Shown here piece by piece: positions 1-9,301 of a stretch of 64,000 nucleotides of DNA. The position numbers and the translations under genes were made by a program. The notes beneath the pieces are model-generated. The model had not been told where the DNA came from, searched no databases, and worked only from the letters and a program-made list of their open reading frames with translations. Positions within the stretch are counted from its first letter, which is position 1. Every line of letters begins with the position of its first letter. This DNA is from Serinibacter arcticus (GTDB lineage Bacteria > Actinomycetota > Actinomycetes > Actinomycetales > Beutenbergiaceae): assembly GCF_003121705.1 (NCBI RefSeq), contig NZ_PYHR01000002.1, positions 682,001 to 746,000 on the forward strand, written 5' to 3'.

Positions 1-394
1 AGCCGCTGGTGGACTCCTCGTCCTCCTTCTCACCGGCCTTCTTCTCGGCGCCGTCGGCCGTCGTCTCGGTGGCGTCGGCCTCGGTCTCCTCGACCTCGAC
101 CTCCTCGGACTCGGTCTCCTCAGAGGTCGACCCGGCGGCGGCCTTGGCCGTCTTCGCCGTCGTGGTCTTCGCTGCGGCCCGCTTGGCGGGCGCGGCGGCG
201 GTCTTGCGAGCGGGCGTCTTGCGCGCGGGCTTGGCGGGGGTGGTCGACTCGTCCGCGGCCTCGGCGGGGGCGTCGACCGACGGCTTCGCCTTGGCGCGGG
301 AGGCGGTCGAGGTGCGGCGCGCCGTGGTGCGCGCGGGCTTGGCCTCGCCCGACTCGTCGAGCGTGGACGTCGCAGTGGGGGTGCTGACCGACAC
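1..394 (-). CDS. rpoD: N-terminal part of probable primary sigma factor (partial)
   Basis: The reading frame starts at a GTG with an AAAGG ribosome-binding site just upstream and is still open at the window edge, so only about 131 N-terminal residues are seen. They are Ala/Lys/Thr/Arg-rich, with repeats of the type ARKTPARKTAAAPAKRAAAK, and then turn strongly acidic (Glu-rich). This basic-then-acidic disordered extension is typical of the actinobacterial housekeeping sigma factor (SigA/HrdB) before region 1.2. A DUF4192 gene next door is, as I recall, a common neighbour of rpoD in Micrococcales. No sigma domain is visible, so Rho, ribonuclease E or a histone-like protein with a similar tail cannot be excluded. 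Confidence 0.45.
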   Translation of the reverse strand, partial: MSVSTPTATSTLDESGEAKPARTTARRTSTASRAKAKPSVDAPAEAADESTTPAKPARKTPARKTAAAPAKRAAAKTTTAKTAKAAAGSTSEETESEEVEVEETEADATETTADGAEKKAGEKEDEESTSG

Positions 395-628
395 GTAGAA
401 CCTTTCGGCAGAGGGCAGCGCGAGGAGGAGGATTGACCGTCCTGCGCTGGTACATGGTACTCGGCCGACTCGGGCCCCCGACGCGCTCAGGGCACGCCGT
501 CGGTGGGCTCTCGTCAACCACTCATCACAACGCCCGTCGAGCGCGCGTTGTTCCCACCACCACGAACTTCTTTTCCGCCAGGCTCCGGACACGTCCGGCC
601 GGCCGGAGACGACCGGCTCGGAGGACCG

Positions 629-1015
629 TCAGCTCAGGGCGTCGACGTGCGCGGCGTAGGCGCCGGCGTCCAGCAGGTGCGAGACGTCGGGCTCGGCGAC
701 CTGGAGACGGAACAGCCAGCCCTGGCCGAACGGCTCGGTCCCCGCGAGCTCCGGCTCGCCCTCGAGGCTCTCGTTCACCTCGACCACGGTCCCCGTCAGC
801 GGTGCGAAGAGCTCGGAGACGGACTTGTGCGACTCGACCTCGCCGCACACGGCCCCGCTCGTGATCTCGGTGCCGACGGCGGGCAGCGCGACGTAGACGA
901 CGTCACCCAGCTGCTCGGCGGCGTAGGCGGTGATGCCGACGGTCGCCACGTCGCCGTCGAGCGAGACCCACTCGTGCTCGGGCGTGAAGGAGAGGTCCTG
1001 GGGCAGGGTGGTCAC
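629..1015 (-). CDS. gcvH: Glycine cleavage system H protein
   Basis: The 128-residue protein matches the normal GcvH length. GcvH is the lipoyl-carrying shuttle of the glycine cleavage complex and passes the aminomethyl group from the P protein to the T protein. The lipoylation site is clear: ESHKSVSEL with Lys64, in the usual hammerhead fold, after the N-terminal motif TPEHEW. The start is a GTG preceded by GAGGAG. It lies 20 bases downstream of the universal stress protein gene on the same strand, so the two are probably cotranscribed. The P, T and L components are not in this window. Confidence 0.95.
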   Translation of the reverse strand: MTTLPQDLSFTPEHEWVSLDGDVATVGITAYAAEQLGDVVYVALPAVGTEITSGAVCGEVESHKSVSELFAPLTGTVVEVNESLEGEPELAGTEPFGQGWLFRLQVAEPDVSHLLDAGAYAAHVDALS

Positions 1016-1035
1016 GAAGGGCTCCTCGATCGGGT

Positions 1036-1419
1036 TCAGGCCGACTTGACGGCCAGGACGGGCGTGGTGGCGTCGAGCAGGATGCGCTGGGCGTTCGAGC
1101 CGAGGATCAGCTCGCCGACGGGTGAGCGGCGGCGCAGACCGATGACGATCAGCTCGGCGTCACTCGCCTCGGCGGCATCGATCAGGTCGTCCGCGACGTC
1201 GCGGCCCCGCTCGACCTGGCGCACCTCGTACCCGAGACCCGCCTCGTCCAGGACCGTCCGGACGTGCTCGAGGCTCGCCTCCAGGACGGCGGTGTCCTCG
1301 CCGCGACGTTGGCTCACGAGGACGATGAGGCGGGAGGAGCGACGAGTCGCCTCGGTCATCGCCGCGTCCAGCGCGGCGGCACCCTCCGCTGTGGCCAGGT
1401 ACCCGACGACGATCGTCAC
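1036..1419 (-). CDS. Universal stress protein (UspA family)
   Basis: Single-domain Usp of 127 residues. It starts VTIVVGYL, the usual first beta strand, and ends with the ATP-binding signature [17 protein letters not shown] (pattern G-2x-G-9x-G-S/N) followed by the terminal strand TPVLAVKSA. The start is the GTG at 1419, because GAGGAGG lies just upstream; a longer open frame extends further but its extra N-terminus is Arg-rich and unlike the family. Members bind ATP and act in stress or dormancy responses; the specific role here is unknown. It precedes gcvH in the same direction. Confidence 0.88.
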   Translation of the reverse strand: MTIVVGYLATAEGAAALDAAMTEATRRSSRLIVLVSQRRGEDTAVLEASLEHVRTVLDEAGLGYEVRQVERGRDVADDLIDAAEASDAELIVIGLRRRSPVGELILGSNAQRILLDATTPVLAVKSA

Positions 1420-1587
1420 GCGTTGCCTCCTCGGCTGCTGACCGGCGGGACGCGCCGGCTTCCTCCTGGAGGTTAGTGCACGACGGCGGTCCGCGAGGCC
1501 AGACGGTGCGTGAGGGGCCGTCGTCCCGGCGCGCTCCCGTCCCGTCCGCCGGCCTCGCCGACCCGCCACCCCGGCACGCGCGCGAGC

Positions 1588-2678
1588 TCAGCGGGCCGCC
1601 CTGACCCAGCTCGGCGCGAGGCCCTGGTCCAGGGCGCGCTCGACGAGCAGCGCGAGTCGGTCGGACTCGCGGAGCGCGAGGGCCTCCCGCGCGTGCACCT
1701 GGCCCTGGGCACCGTCCCCGCACCACCACGAGACCCAGGCGAGCACACCGAGCAGCCGACCCCGCCCGGCGCCGTCGCACAGCCGCGCGGCCGCGGCCAG
1801 CGAGGCACGGGCTGCCGTGCTGCCCTCGCGGTCGGGGGCGTCGCGGCGTCGCCGAACATGTCGTCCAGCACCCGGCAGAGCTCGTCCTCCGACCCGGCGG
1901 TCCGGGCCGTGAGCACGCCGGTCATCACGGCGTCGCGCACGACGAGGTCGCGCATCGCCTCGGCCACCGCCCCCAGCTGCTCCGGCGACGGGTCGCCCCG
2001 CCGGAGCACGGCCAGCCCGGTGGCCACCCGCGTGCGCTGCCAGCCCGCGGTCCTGCCCTCCCGCGCGGCCCGCGCGCGACGCCGCCGCTCCTGCCGGGCG
2101 CTGCGTGCGAACGCCTCCCGGCGGCCGACGTCCGCGTCCCTCCCGACCCCGAGGTCCTCCCGCCGGGAGACCGGCGCCGACCCGGCGAGCACCATCGCCG
2201 CGCCGATGCGCGTCGTGCCCAGCAGCTCGAGCTCGTGCCCCTCGGTGGGGCAGCACCGCTCGTCGTCGCACCGCAACGAGGAGTAGGCGTCGCCGGCCAC
2301 CACCCACACGTCGGTGACGGGGGTGCGCGCACCGAGCGCGCGCTCGAGCGATCGGGCCGCTGCCTCGAGCGCCGTCGACCGGCGCGCCTCGGCCAGCGGG
2401 AGATCGGTGTAGAGCACCACGAACACGCCGGCGGCACCGTCCGCGCGGAGGTGCTGGGTCAGGCCGGCCGCGACGTCCCGCGCCTGGGGACCGTCGAGAT
2501 CGGCGAGGTCGACGCGCGCGACGAGCCCGATGCGGCCGCGCGGAGGCCGGAGCGAGAGCACCACGAGCGACGCGGTCGGGGTGAACCCGAGGGCGTGGGG
2601 CACGTAGGCGAGCACCTCGCGCGCCTCGTTGACGCGGATGACGGGCGGCTGGGACCTCGGGACGGGCTGCGCGGACAT
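1588..2678 (-). CDS. DUF4192 domain protein, interrupted by an apparent 1-base frameshift
   Basis: An actinobacterial DUF4192 protein of about 363 residues of unknown function. The N-terminal part reads normally from ATG 2678 (ribosome-binding site AGGAGG) through VLAYVPHALGFTP and a Cys-containing segment RCDDERCCP to DDMFGDAATPP. There the frame breaks at the G run 1834-1838: one additional base restores the family C-terminus (LLGVLAWVSWWCGDGA, then LVERALDQGLAPSWVR) ending at TGA 1588. Without the correction translation would run out of the family frame to about 1473. An assembly error is more likely than a real pseudogene. It is divergent from the polyprenyl synthase gene. Confidence 0.8.
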
Positions 2679-2856
2679 CGTTCCTCCTGGGTGACGACGC
2701 CGGCCACCCCGGCGTTCGCTCCCATCGCACCCGTCCGTCGCGTCGCGCGGGAGGGCGTTCGGACGATCCGTGCAGACGATGACCGGTCGAGTCGCTGGGG
2801 ACAGTCCACGGCCGCGCCCCGCCGCGGGTCGGGAGCCGCTCGCCTAGTCTCGAACC

Positions 2857-3984
2857 ATGTCGTCGACACCCTCCACCCCTGGCCACCTCGCAACCCTGCG
2901 GACGCTCGTCGACGAGGCGGTCGCCGCCACCTTCGACCCGACCCGGCAGGAGGTCGCCGCGGCCGGGCCCGAGGGTCGGCTCGTCGTGGACGCCGCGGAG
3001 CGGGCGGCGCGCGGCGGCAAGCGCCTGCGCGCGCTCCTGTGCCTGGCGGCGGCGCGCGCGTGCGGCGCCGAGGAGCCCGGGCCCGGCTCGGCCTCGATCG
3101 GGGCGGCGGCGGCCCTGGAGCTGTTCCAGGCGGCCGCACTGGTGCACGACGACCTCATGGACGCCTCGGACACGCGCCGCGGCGCCCCCTCGACGCACCG
3201 CTTCCTCGAGATCACCGGGTACCCCGACTCCCCGGGCGCCATCGCCGCCTCCGGCTCCGACGACCGCGCGAGGTTCGGGGAGTCCGGCGCCCTGCTGGTG
3301 GGCGACCTGCTGCTGACCATGAGCGCGACGACGCTGCACGCGGCCGTGCTGCCGCTGGACCGGGAGACGGCGCGCGGCGCCCTGGCCACCTACTCGGCGA
3401 TGGCGAGCGAGGTCGCCGTCGGGCAGTACCTCGACCTCCTGGCCTCGCACGCACCCTGGGAGGCCGACAGCGACGCGGACCTCGACCGTGCCGAGCGCGT
3501 CATCCACGCCAAGTCGGCGCGCTACTCCGTCGACCTCCCCCTGCGGCTCGGCGGCGTCCTCGCCGGGGCGGACGCCGACCAGCTCGCCTGGCTCTCCGCC
3601 CTGGGCAGCGACGTCGGCACGGCCTTCCAGCTGCGCGACGACGTGCTGGGGGTCGTCGGGGACCCGGCCGTGACCGGCAAGCCCGCCGGGGACGACCTGC
3701 GGGAGGGCAAGCGCACCGTCCTGGTGGCGCTGGCCTACCGCGAGGCGGACGAGGCTGACCGCGAGCTGCTGCGACGGGGGCTCGGCGACGCCGACCTCAC
3801 CGAGGACGCGGTCGAGGAGCTGCGTGCCGTCCTGGCCCGCACGGGGGCGCTGGCGGCCGTGGAGGCGCGCATCGACGCCCTCGCCGCCAGGACCGCCGCG
3901 CTGGTGGACTCACCGCCCGCGGGGATCGGTGACGTCGGCGACCTCCGGGCGCTCCTCGAGGCGGCGGTGCGCCGGACGTCGTGA
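2857..3984 (+). CDS. idsA: Polyprenyl (geranylgeranyl-type) diphosphate synthase
   Basis: Trans-isoprenyl diphosphate synthase of 375 residues that condenses isopentenyl diphosphate onto allylic diphosphates. The first Asp-rich motif DDLMDASD is at residues 98-105 and the second, DDVLGVVGD, at 261-269, followed by KPAGDDLREGK; GGKRLR at 53-58 binds isopentenyl diphosphate. A TAGTCT hexamer (2845-2850) ends six bases before the ATG, which suggests a leaderless mRNA. In M. tuberculosis the paralogue idsA2 (Rv2173) occupies the same position beside Rv2175c and pknL. The chain length of the product cannot be fixed from the sequence. Confidence 0.9.
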   Translation: MSSTPSTPGHLATLRTLVDEAVAATFDPTRQEVAAAGPEGRLVVDAAERAARGGKRLRALLCLAAARACGAEEPGPGSASIGAAAALELFQAAALVHDDLMDASDTRRGAPSTHRFLEITGYPDSPGAIAASGSDDRARFGESGALLVGDLLLTMSATTLHAAVLPLDRETARGALATYSAMASEVAVGQYLDLLASHAPWEADSDADLDRAERVIHAKSARYSVDLPLRLGGVLAGADADQLAWLSALGSDVGTAFQLRDDVLGVVGDPAVTGKPAGDDLREGKRTVLVALAYREADEADRELLRRGLGDADLTEDAVEELRAVLARTGALAAVEARIDALAARTAALVDSPPAGIGDVGDLRALLEAAVRRTS

Positions 3985-4026
3985 GCTGGCCCGGCGCCGG
4001 CAGGGCGTCCTGGCCGGCAGGGCGTG

Positions 4027-4404
4027 CTAGAAGGCGAGCCCCTGGGCCGCGCGACGCGCGGTCGAGATGCGACCCGAGCGGAGGGCGTCGATCGGCGCCT
4101 CGCCCAGGGTCTCCTCGACGGTGAAGAGCCAGCGCAGCGTCTCCAGCTCGTTGTAGCCCGAGTCGGCGAGCTGCGTCAGGCTGCCGCGCAGCGGCACGAG
4201 GACCTCGTCGTGGCCGGGGCGCTCCGGGTCCGGGGCGAGGAACGCCTCGGGCACGGCCAGCGCCTTGTTCTCCCCGACGCGGAACGCCAGCAGCCGCCCG
4301 TCGCGCACGAGCGAGCGCACCTGACGGTCCGGCACCCCCAGACGCGTCGCGACGTCCGGCAGAAACACCCATGCGGGGACGAGCCCCTCCCATTCACGAT
4401 CCAC
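4027..4404 (-). CDS. Rv2175c-like winged-helix DNA-binding protein
   Basis: A 125-residue protein resembling M. tuberculosis Rv2175c, a DNA-binding protein known as a substrate of the kinase PknL. The N-terminal third looks like a MerR-like winged helix (FLPDVATRLGVPDRQVRSLV, then GRLLAFRVGENKALAVPEAF). The C-terminal part is an alpha-helical domain (ELETLRWLFTVEETLGEAPIDALRSGR). It starts at GTG 4404 and is divergent from the PASTA kinase gene, the same arrangement as Rv2175c/pknL. This supports a kinase-substrate pair controlled from one intergenic region of about 90 bases; the phosphorylation itself is inferred. Confidence 0.85.
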   Translation of the reverse strand: MDREWEGLVPAWVFLPDVATRLGVPDRQVRSLVRDGRLLAFRVGENKALAVPEAFLAPDPERPGHDEVLVPLRGSLTQLADSGYNELETLRWLFTVEETLGEAPIDALRSGRISTARRAAQGLAF

Positions 4405-4493
4405 CCCGTGAGCCTAGCCCGCGCCGGGACCGGACGCTCCGACGCGCGCGGCGGTCCCGGTCGGGCGGCCCCCTCCCCGGTAACCTGTCAGCG

Positions 4494-6491
4494 ATGAGCG
4501 CCGTGACCTCCGACCCGCTCGTCGGCCGAACGGTCGACGGCCGCTACGACGTCCTCCGACGCATCGCGCGCGGCGGGATGGCGACGGTCTACCTCGCCAG
4601 CGACCGCCGCCTGGAGCGGCACGTCGCCCTCAAGGTCATGCACCCCCACCTCGCCGACGGGGCCGACGTCGTGGCCCGGTTCCGCCGCGAGGCCCGCGCC
4701 GCCGCCCGGCTCGCGCACCCGGGCATCGTCGCCGTGCTCGACCAGGGCGTCGACGGCGAGACCAACTACCTGACGATGGAGTTCATCGCCGGGCACACGC
4801 TGCGAACCGAGATCGCGGGACACGGCTCGCTCCGCCTCGGTCGCGCTCTGGAGATCACCTCGGCGGTGCTGGACGCGCTCGCCGCCGCCCACCGCTCGGG
4901 CCTGGTGCACCGCGACGTGAAGCCCGAGAACGTCCTCCTCGGCACCGACGGCCGCATCAAGGTCGCCGACTTCGGGCTCGCGCGCGCCGTCAGCGAGGCG
5001 ACCGTCGCGAGCACGGGCACCCTGCTGGGGACCGTCGCCTACCTCTCCCCCGAGATCGTCAGCTCCGGTGAGGCGAACGCCTCGGCCGACGTCTACGCCG
5101 TCGGCGTCGTGCTGTACGAGATGCTCACCGGCGAGCCGCCGTTCACGGGTGCGACACCGATCCAGGTCGCCTACCGCCACGTGCACGAGGACGTCCCGGC
5201 GCCGTCGGACGCCGTTCCGTGGCTGCCGATGGAGGTCGACGAGCTGGTCGCGACCCTCACCGCGCGAAGCACCGACGTCCGACCCGCCGACGCCGGCGTC
5301 GCGCTCGAGCTGGTCCGCCGCACGCTCAACGGGCTCGATGCCCGGGCCAAGGCGCTGCGCGCCGACGTGGCCGGCCGCCCCGAGCTCCTCGTCCCCGTCG
5401 TCGCCCTCGAGCACGAGCTGGAGCGGCTCGGTGCCGATGACGACGTCGAGTCCGACGCCGACGTCACCCGGGCGCTGGACCGGGGACCCGGCACGGGCAC
5501 GATCGCGCTGCCGATCGGTGCGGTGGGGCGCCAGGAACCCTCCCCAGGCGCCACCGCGTCCGTCCCCGCCGCGCCCCGCCGCCGTCGCCGTCGCGGCCTC
5601 GCGTGGTTCCTCAGCATCCTCATCCTGCTGCTCGCGACCGGCGCCGTCGGCGCCTGGTACTACCTGCTCGGTCCCGGCAGCCCGGTCACGGTGCCCGACG
5701 TCGTCGGCAGCGAGCTGGAGGAGGCACGGGCCGAGCTCGGCGAGCTCGAGCTCGAGCTCGCCTCGACCGACGCGTTCGACGACGTCGCCCCCGCGGGCAC
5801 CGTCATCACCGTCGACCCCGACCCCGGCACCAGCCTCGCGCGCGGCGAGACCGTCGACGTCGTCGTCTCCCTCGGCGTGGAGATGCTCGAGGTGCCGACG
5901 CTCGTCGACCTCACCCGCGAGGCGGCCGAGGCCGAGATCCTCGAGGCGCGGCTGACGCCCGCCGAGGAGGTCGTCGAGCAGACCGACCGCGACGTCCCCG
6001 CCGGCGTCGTGCTCGCCAGCGAACCCGCCGCGGGCGAGAGCGTCCCGCACGACTCCGAGGTCGTCCTCACCGTCTCCAGCGGACCGGCCGAGGTCACCAT
6101 CCCCGACAACTACGTGGGGAAGGAGTCGGAGCTGGTGACGACGGCCCTGGCCGAGCTGCTCGACGTCCCCGACACCGCGATCACGCTGACCGAGGTGTTC
6201 TCCACCGAGGTCCCGGCCGGCATGGTCATCTCCGTGTCGCCCGCGCCCGGCTCCGTCGTGCCCCAGGGATCGGGCGCGAGCCTCGAGGTCTCCAAGGGCC
6301 CCGAGCTGTTCGAGATCCCGAACGTCCAGGGCCGGCAGTACGGCGAGGCCGAGCAGATCCTCGAGGACGCGGGCTTCACCGTCGAGCGCAACAACGTCCT
6401 GGGCGGCTTCTTCGGAACGGTCCGCTCGCAGGACGTCGCCCCCGGCGAGATGCGGGCGCGGGGCACCCTCGTCACGCTCACGGTCGTCTGA
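4494..6491 (+). CDS. pknL: Membrane Ser/Thr protein kinase with PASTA repeats (PknL-like)
   Basis: A 665-residue transmembrane kinase. The cytoplasmic kinase domain (about residues 10-275) is complete: Gly-rich loop IARGGMATVY, Lys47 in VALKVM, catalytic HRDVKPEN at 139-146, DFG at 159-161 and GTVAYLSPE. A linker with an Arg cluster precedes one membrane helix at about 365-388. Four extracellular PASTA repeats follow; these bind muropeptides or lipid II in relatives. The start at 4494 is chosen because the kinase consensus begins at once and TAACCT (4481-4486) fits a leaderless promoter; the frame is open further upstream but non-homologous. It is divergent from the Rv2175c-like gene, its likely substrate. 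Confidence 0.95.
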   Translation: MSAVTSDPLVGRTVDGRYDVLRRIARGGMATVYLASDRRLERHVALKVMHPHLADGADVVARFRREARAAARLAHPGIVAVLDQGVDGETNYLTMEFIAGHTLRTEIAGHGSLRLGRALEITSAVLDALAAAHRSGLVHRDVKPENVLLGTDGRIKVADFGLARAVSEATVASTGTLLGTVAYLSPEIVSSGEANASADVYAVGVVLYEMLTGEPPFTGATPIQVAYRHVHEDVPAPSDAVPWLPMEVDELVATLTARSTDVRPADAGVALELVRRTLNGLDARAKALRADVAGRPELLVPVVALEHELERLGADDDVESDADVTRALDRGPGTGTIALPIGAVGRQEPSPGATASVPAAPRRRRRRGLAWFLSILILLLATGAVGAWYYLLGPGSPVTVPDVVGSELEEARAELGELELELASTDAFDDVAPAGTVITVDPDPGTSLARGETVDVVVSLGVEMLEVPTLVDLTREAAEAEILEARLTPAEEVVEQTDRDVPAGVVLASEPAAGESVPHDSEVVLTVSSGPAEVTIPDNYVGKESELVTTALAELLDVPDTAITLTEVFSTEVPAGMVISVSPAPGSVVPQGSGASLEVSKGPELFEIPNVQGRQYGEAEQILEDAGFTVERNNVLGGFFGTVRSQDVAPGEMRARGTLVTLTVV

Positions 6492-6535
6492 CCCGGCGAG
6501 AGCCTTCAGCCGCGCCGACCGACCAGCGCCCGCAC

Positions 6536-6574
6536 GACGACGGGCCCCGGGAGAGGATCCCGGGGCCCGTCGTC
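6536..6574. terminator. Bidirectional intrinsic terminator hairpin
   Basis: Perfect 17-bp arms (6536-6552 and 6558-6574) around a 5-base loop, between the convergent kinase gene and aroG. No U tract follows on either side, as is usual in actinobacteria. Confidence 0.8.
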
Positions 6575-6588
6575 TGCGTCGTGCAGGG

Positions 6589-7950
6589 TCAGGAGGCGGC
6601 GCGCTCCCGCAGCATCTCCGCCACCAGGAACGCCATCTCGAGCGACTGCGCGTGGTTGAGGCGCGGGTCGACGAGGGTCTCGTAGCGGGCCTCGAGGCCG
6701 ATGTCGTCGATCTCCTCCGAGCCGCCGAGCACCTCGGTGACGTCGTCGCCCGTGAGCTCCACGTGCACGCCGCCCGGGATCGTCCCGAGCGCCTGGTGCA
6801 CCTCGAAGAACCCGCGGACCTCGTCGATCACGTCGGCGAACCGGCGCGTCTTGTAGCCGTTGGACGCCGTGATCGTGTTGCCGTGCATCGGGTCGCAGAC
6901 CCACAGCACGGGGCGGCCGTCGGCCGTCACGCGCTCGACCAGGGCGGGGAGGGCGTCGCGGATCTTGCCGGCGCCCATGCGGGTGATGAACGTCAGGCGC
7001 CCGGGGATGCCCTCGGGGTTGAGCTTGTCCATCAGCGCGATCGCGTCGTCGCCCGTCGTCGTCGGGCCCAGCTTCACCCCGATGGGGTTCTGCACCTTCG
7101 AGAAGAACTCCACGTGCGCGTCGTCGATCTTGCGCGTGCGCTCGCCGATCCACAGGAAGTGGGCCGAGCAGTCGTATGGCAGGCCCGTGCGCGAGTCGAT
7201 CCGGGTCAGGGGCCGCTCGTAGTCCAGCAGCAGGCCCTCGTGACCCGAGTAGAAGTCGACGGTCTTGAGCGCGTCGAAGTCGGCCCCGGCCGCCGCCATG
7301 AACTTGATGGCGCGGTCGATCTCGGCGGCCAGGCCCTCGTAGGTGCGGTAGGCCGGCGTGACGGTGAAGCCCCGGTTCCACTCGTGCACCAGACGCAGGT
7401 CGGCGAAGCCGCCCATCGTGAAGGCCCGGGTGAGGTTCAGCGTGGAGGCGGACGTGTGGTACGCCTTCAGGAGCCGCTGCGGGTCGGGGATGCGCGACTC
7501 CGGGGTGAAGTCGTGGCCGTTGACGATGTCGCCGCGGTAGGCGGGCAGCGTCACGCCGTCGCGGGTCTCGGAGTCGCTGCTGCGCGGCTTGGCGTACTGG
7601 CCGGCGATGCGGCCCATCTTCACGACGGGCATGCTCGCGCCGTAGGTCAGCACGATCGACATCTGCAGGATCGTCTTGATCTTGTTGCGGATGCGGTCGG
7701 CGTCGGCCTCGGCGAAGGACTCGGCGCAGTCGCCGCCCTGCAGGAGGAACGCCTCGCCGCGCTGGGCACGCGCGAGCTTCTCGCGCATCGCGTCGGCCTC
7801 ACCGGCGAAGACGAGGGGCGGGCTCACGGCCAGCTGGGCGCTGACGGCCTCGAGGGCGTCGCGGTCCGGCCAGGTGGGCTGCTGCTCGACGGCGAGGTGA
7901 CGCCAGGCGTCGAGCCCGGCCAGGACGTCGGAATCTGCGGTCGCGCTCAC
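6589..7950 (-). CDS. aroG: 3-deoxy-7-phosphoheptulonate synthase, class II
   Basis: Class II (plant/actinobacterial type) DAHP synthase of 453 residues. It condenses phosphoenolpyruvate with erythrose 4-phosphate, the first step of the shikimate pathway. Family motifs present: LLQGGDCAESF, GRIAGQYAKPRS, a KLGPTTT segment, TRMGAGKIRD, WVCDPMHGNT and a C-terminal DPRLNHAQSLE; the metal-binding Cys, His, Glu and Asp are in these blocks. It starts at GTG 7950, just after a TAGACT hexamer. M. tuberculosis has aroG (Rv2178c) in the same place downstream of pknL. Feedback inhibition by aromatic amino acids is known for class II enzymes but cannot be read here. Confidence 0.96.
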   Translation of the reverse strand: MSATADSDVLAGLDAWRHLAVEQQPTWPDRDALEAVSAQLAVSPPLVFAGEADAMREKLARAQRGEAFLLQGGDCAESFAEADADRIRNKIKTILQMSIVLTYGASMPVVKMGRIAGQYAKPRSSDSETRDGVTLPAYRGDIVNGHDFTPESRIPDPQRLLKAYHTSASTLNLTRAFTMGGFADLRLVHEWNRGFTVTPAYRTYEGLAAEIDRAIKFMAAAGADFDALKTVDFYSGHEGLLLDYERPLTRIDSRTGLPYDCSAHFLWIGERTRKIDDAHVEFFSKVQNPIGVKLGPTTTGDDAIALMDKLNPEGIPGRLTFITRMGAGKIRDALPALVERVTADGRPVLWVCDPMHGNTITASNGYKTRRFADVIDEVRGFFEVHQALGTIPGGVHVELTGDDVTEVLGGSEEIDDIGLEARYETLVDPRLNHAQSLEMAFLVAEMLRERAAS

Positions 7951-8010
7951 GACGGATCAGTCTAGGCGTCCGTCGGGGTCCGGGTGACCGCCCACCAATG
8001 ACTGAGACGC

Positions 8011-8043
8011 CGACGGCGAGGACCGCGGGGGTCCTCGCCGTCG
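8011..8043 (-). terminator. Intrinsic terminator of the plsC-pfp operon
   Basis: Perfect 14-bp arms (8011-8024, 8030-8043) with a 5-base loop, 25 bases past the pfp stop codon at 8069. Confidence 0.75.
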
Positions 8044-8068
8044 ACGTCTGCCGGGTGTCGGTGACGGG

Positions 8069-9301
8069 CTAGTGGCCCGCGCCCGGGGCGGCCGGGACCA
8101 GCGGCTGCCCGATGGAGGAGAGGAGCTCGCCGAACCACGGCACGGTGACGTCGAACGCCTTGCCGCCGCCGATGCGCGGGAACTCGATGGCGCGGAGCTC
8201 GTCGCCCGCCTCCTCGTCGTGCCCGATGACACCCGAGACGCCGGCGAGCGCGGAGTCGACGGCCAGGTCGACCATCTCGGCGATGAGCGCGAGGTCCTCG
8301 TCGCTGGCGGGCGCCGAGCGGGAGAAGTACCCGCTCTTCTGCACCATCGTCTTCTCGGCGCCGATGAGGCCCGCGAACTGCTTGGCGAACCAGGCGCCCG
8401 GGTTGATCGTGTCGAGCTGGACGTGGCCGAACGGGTCGCGCTTGACCTCCTCGCCCCTGGCCTCGAGCTCGGCGATGATCTCCGGGACGCCGGCGCCCTC
8501 GCTGAGGAAGATGTTGACGTTGCCCTGGTCGTCCATGATCGCCTTGAGCCGCTCGGCCTCGCCCTGCAGGTCGATCGCGAGCTCGGGCAGGAACACCGCG
8601 TGCACGTCCCAGCGGTCCTTGCTCAGACCGATGCTGGGGTTCCACGACGGCTGACCCTCGACCCAGCCGTGGTACCGACGCGCCGCCTCGGCCGTGAGCC
8701 AGCCGCAGTGACGGCCCATGACCTCGTGCACGATCAGCATGCGCGGGTTGGAGCGGTGCTCGCCGATGATGTTCTGCGCGAACCGGCTGGCCTCCTCGGC
8801 CGCCGTGTTGGCGCCCAGGCTCTGACGGATCGGCACGATGTCGTTGTCGATCGTCTTCGGGAGCCCGACGACGGTCAGGCCGTAGTCGTGCTCCTGGAGG
8901 TAGGCGGCCAGATCGGCCGCGGTGGTGTTGGTGTCGTCCCCACCGATCGTGTGCAGGACGTCGACACCGTCGGCCTGGAGCTGCTCGGCCGCCTTCTGCA
9001 GCGGGTTCTCGCCCTCGGCGACGAGGCCGCGGGCGACGAGGTTCTTCGCGTTGGTCAGCTTGACGCGGCTGTTGCCGATCGGGCTGCCGCCGAAGGAGTG
9101 GAGGAGGCCGGCGCTCGCGCGGGCCTCGTCGTCCACGACCACCTTGGTGCCCGTGAGCAGGCCGTGGTAGCCGTAGGTGTAGGCGATGATCTCCACGTCG
9201 GGCGCCAGCGCGGTGTAGCGCTGGATGAGGCCGCCGACGGCGGAGGAGAGGCACGGGGCGAAGCCGCCCGCCGTGAGCAGTGCGACGCGCTTGACGGTCA
9301 T
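8069..9301 (-). CDS. pfp: Pyrophosphate-dependent 6-phosphofructokinase
   Basis: Phosphofructokinase-family protein of 410 residues. Two signatures separate PPi users from ATP users, and both are of the PPi type: GGDDT at 120-124 (the second Asp blocks ATP) and PKTIDND at 148-154 (Lys instead of Gly). The predicted reaction is reversible phosphorylation of fructose 6-phosphate with pyrophosphate in the cytoplasm, so it could serve glycolysis and gluconeogenesis. The substrate motif VMGRHCGW is also present. Its ATG overlaps the stop of the upstream acyltransferase gene by four bases, so translation is coupled. Confidence 0.9.
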   Translation of the reverse strand: MTVKRVALLTAGGFAPCLSSAVGGLIQRYTALAPDVEIIAYTYGYHGLLTGTKVVVDDEARASAGLLHSFGGSPIGNSRVKLTNAKNLVARGLVAEGENPLQKAAEQLQADGVDVLHTIGGDDTNTTAADLAAYLQEHDYGLTVVGLPKTIDNDIVPIRQSLGANTAAEEASRFAQNIIGEHRSNPRMLIVHEVMGRHCGWLTAEAARRYHGWVEGQPSWNPSIGLSKDRWDVHAVFLPELAIDLQGEAERLKAIMDDQGNVNIFLSEGAGVPEIIAELEARGEEVKRDPFGHVQLDTINPGAWFAKQFAGLIGAEKTMVQKSGYFSRSAPASDEDLALIAEMVDLAVDSALAGVSGVIGHDEEAGDELRAIEFPRIGGGKAFDVTVPWFGELLSSIGQPLVPAAPGAGH

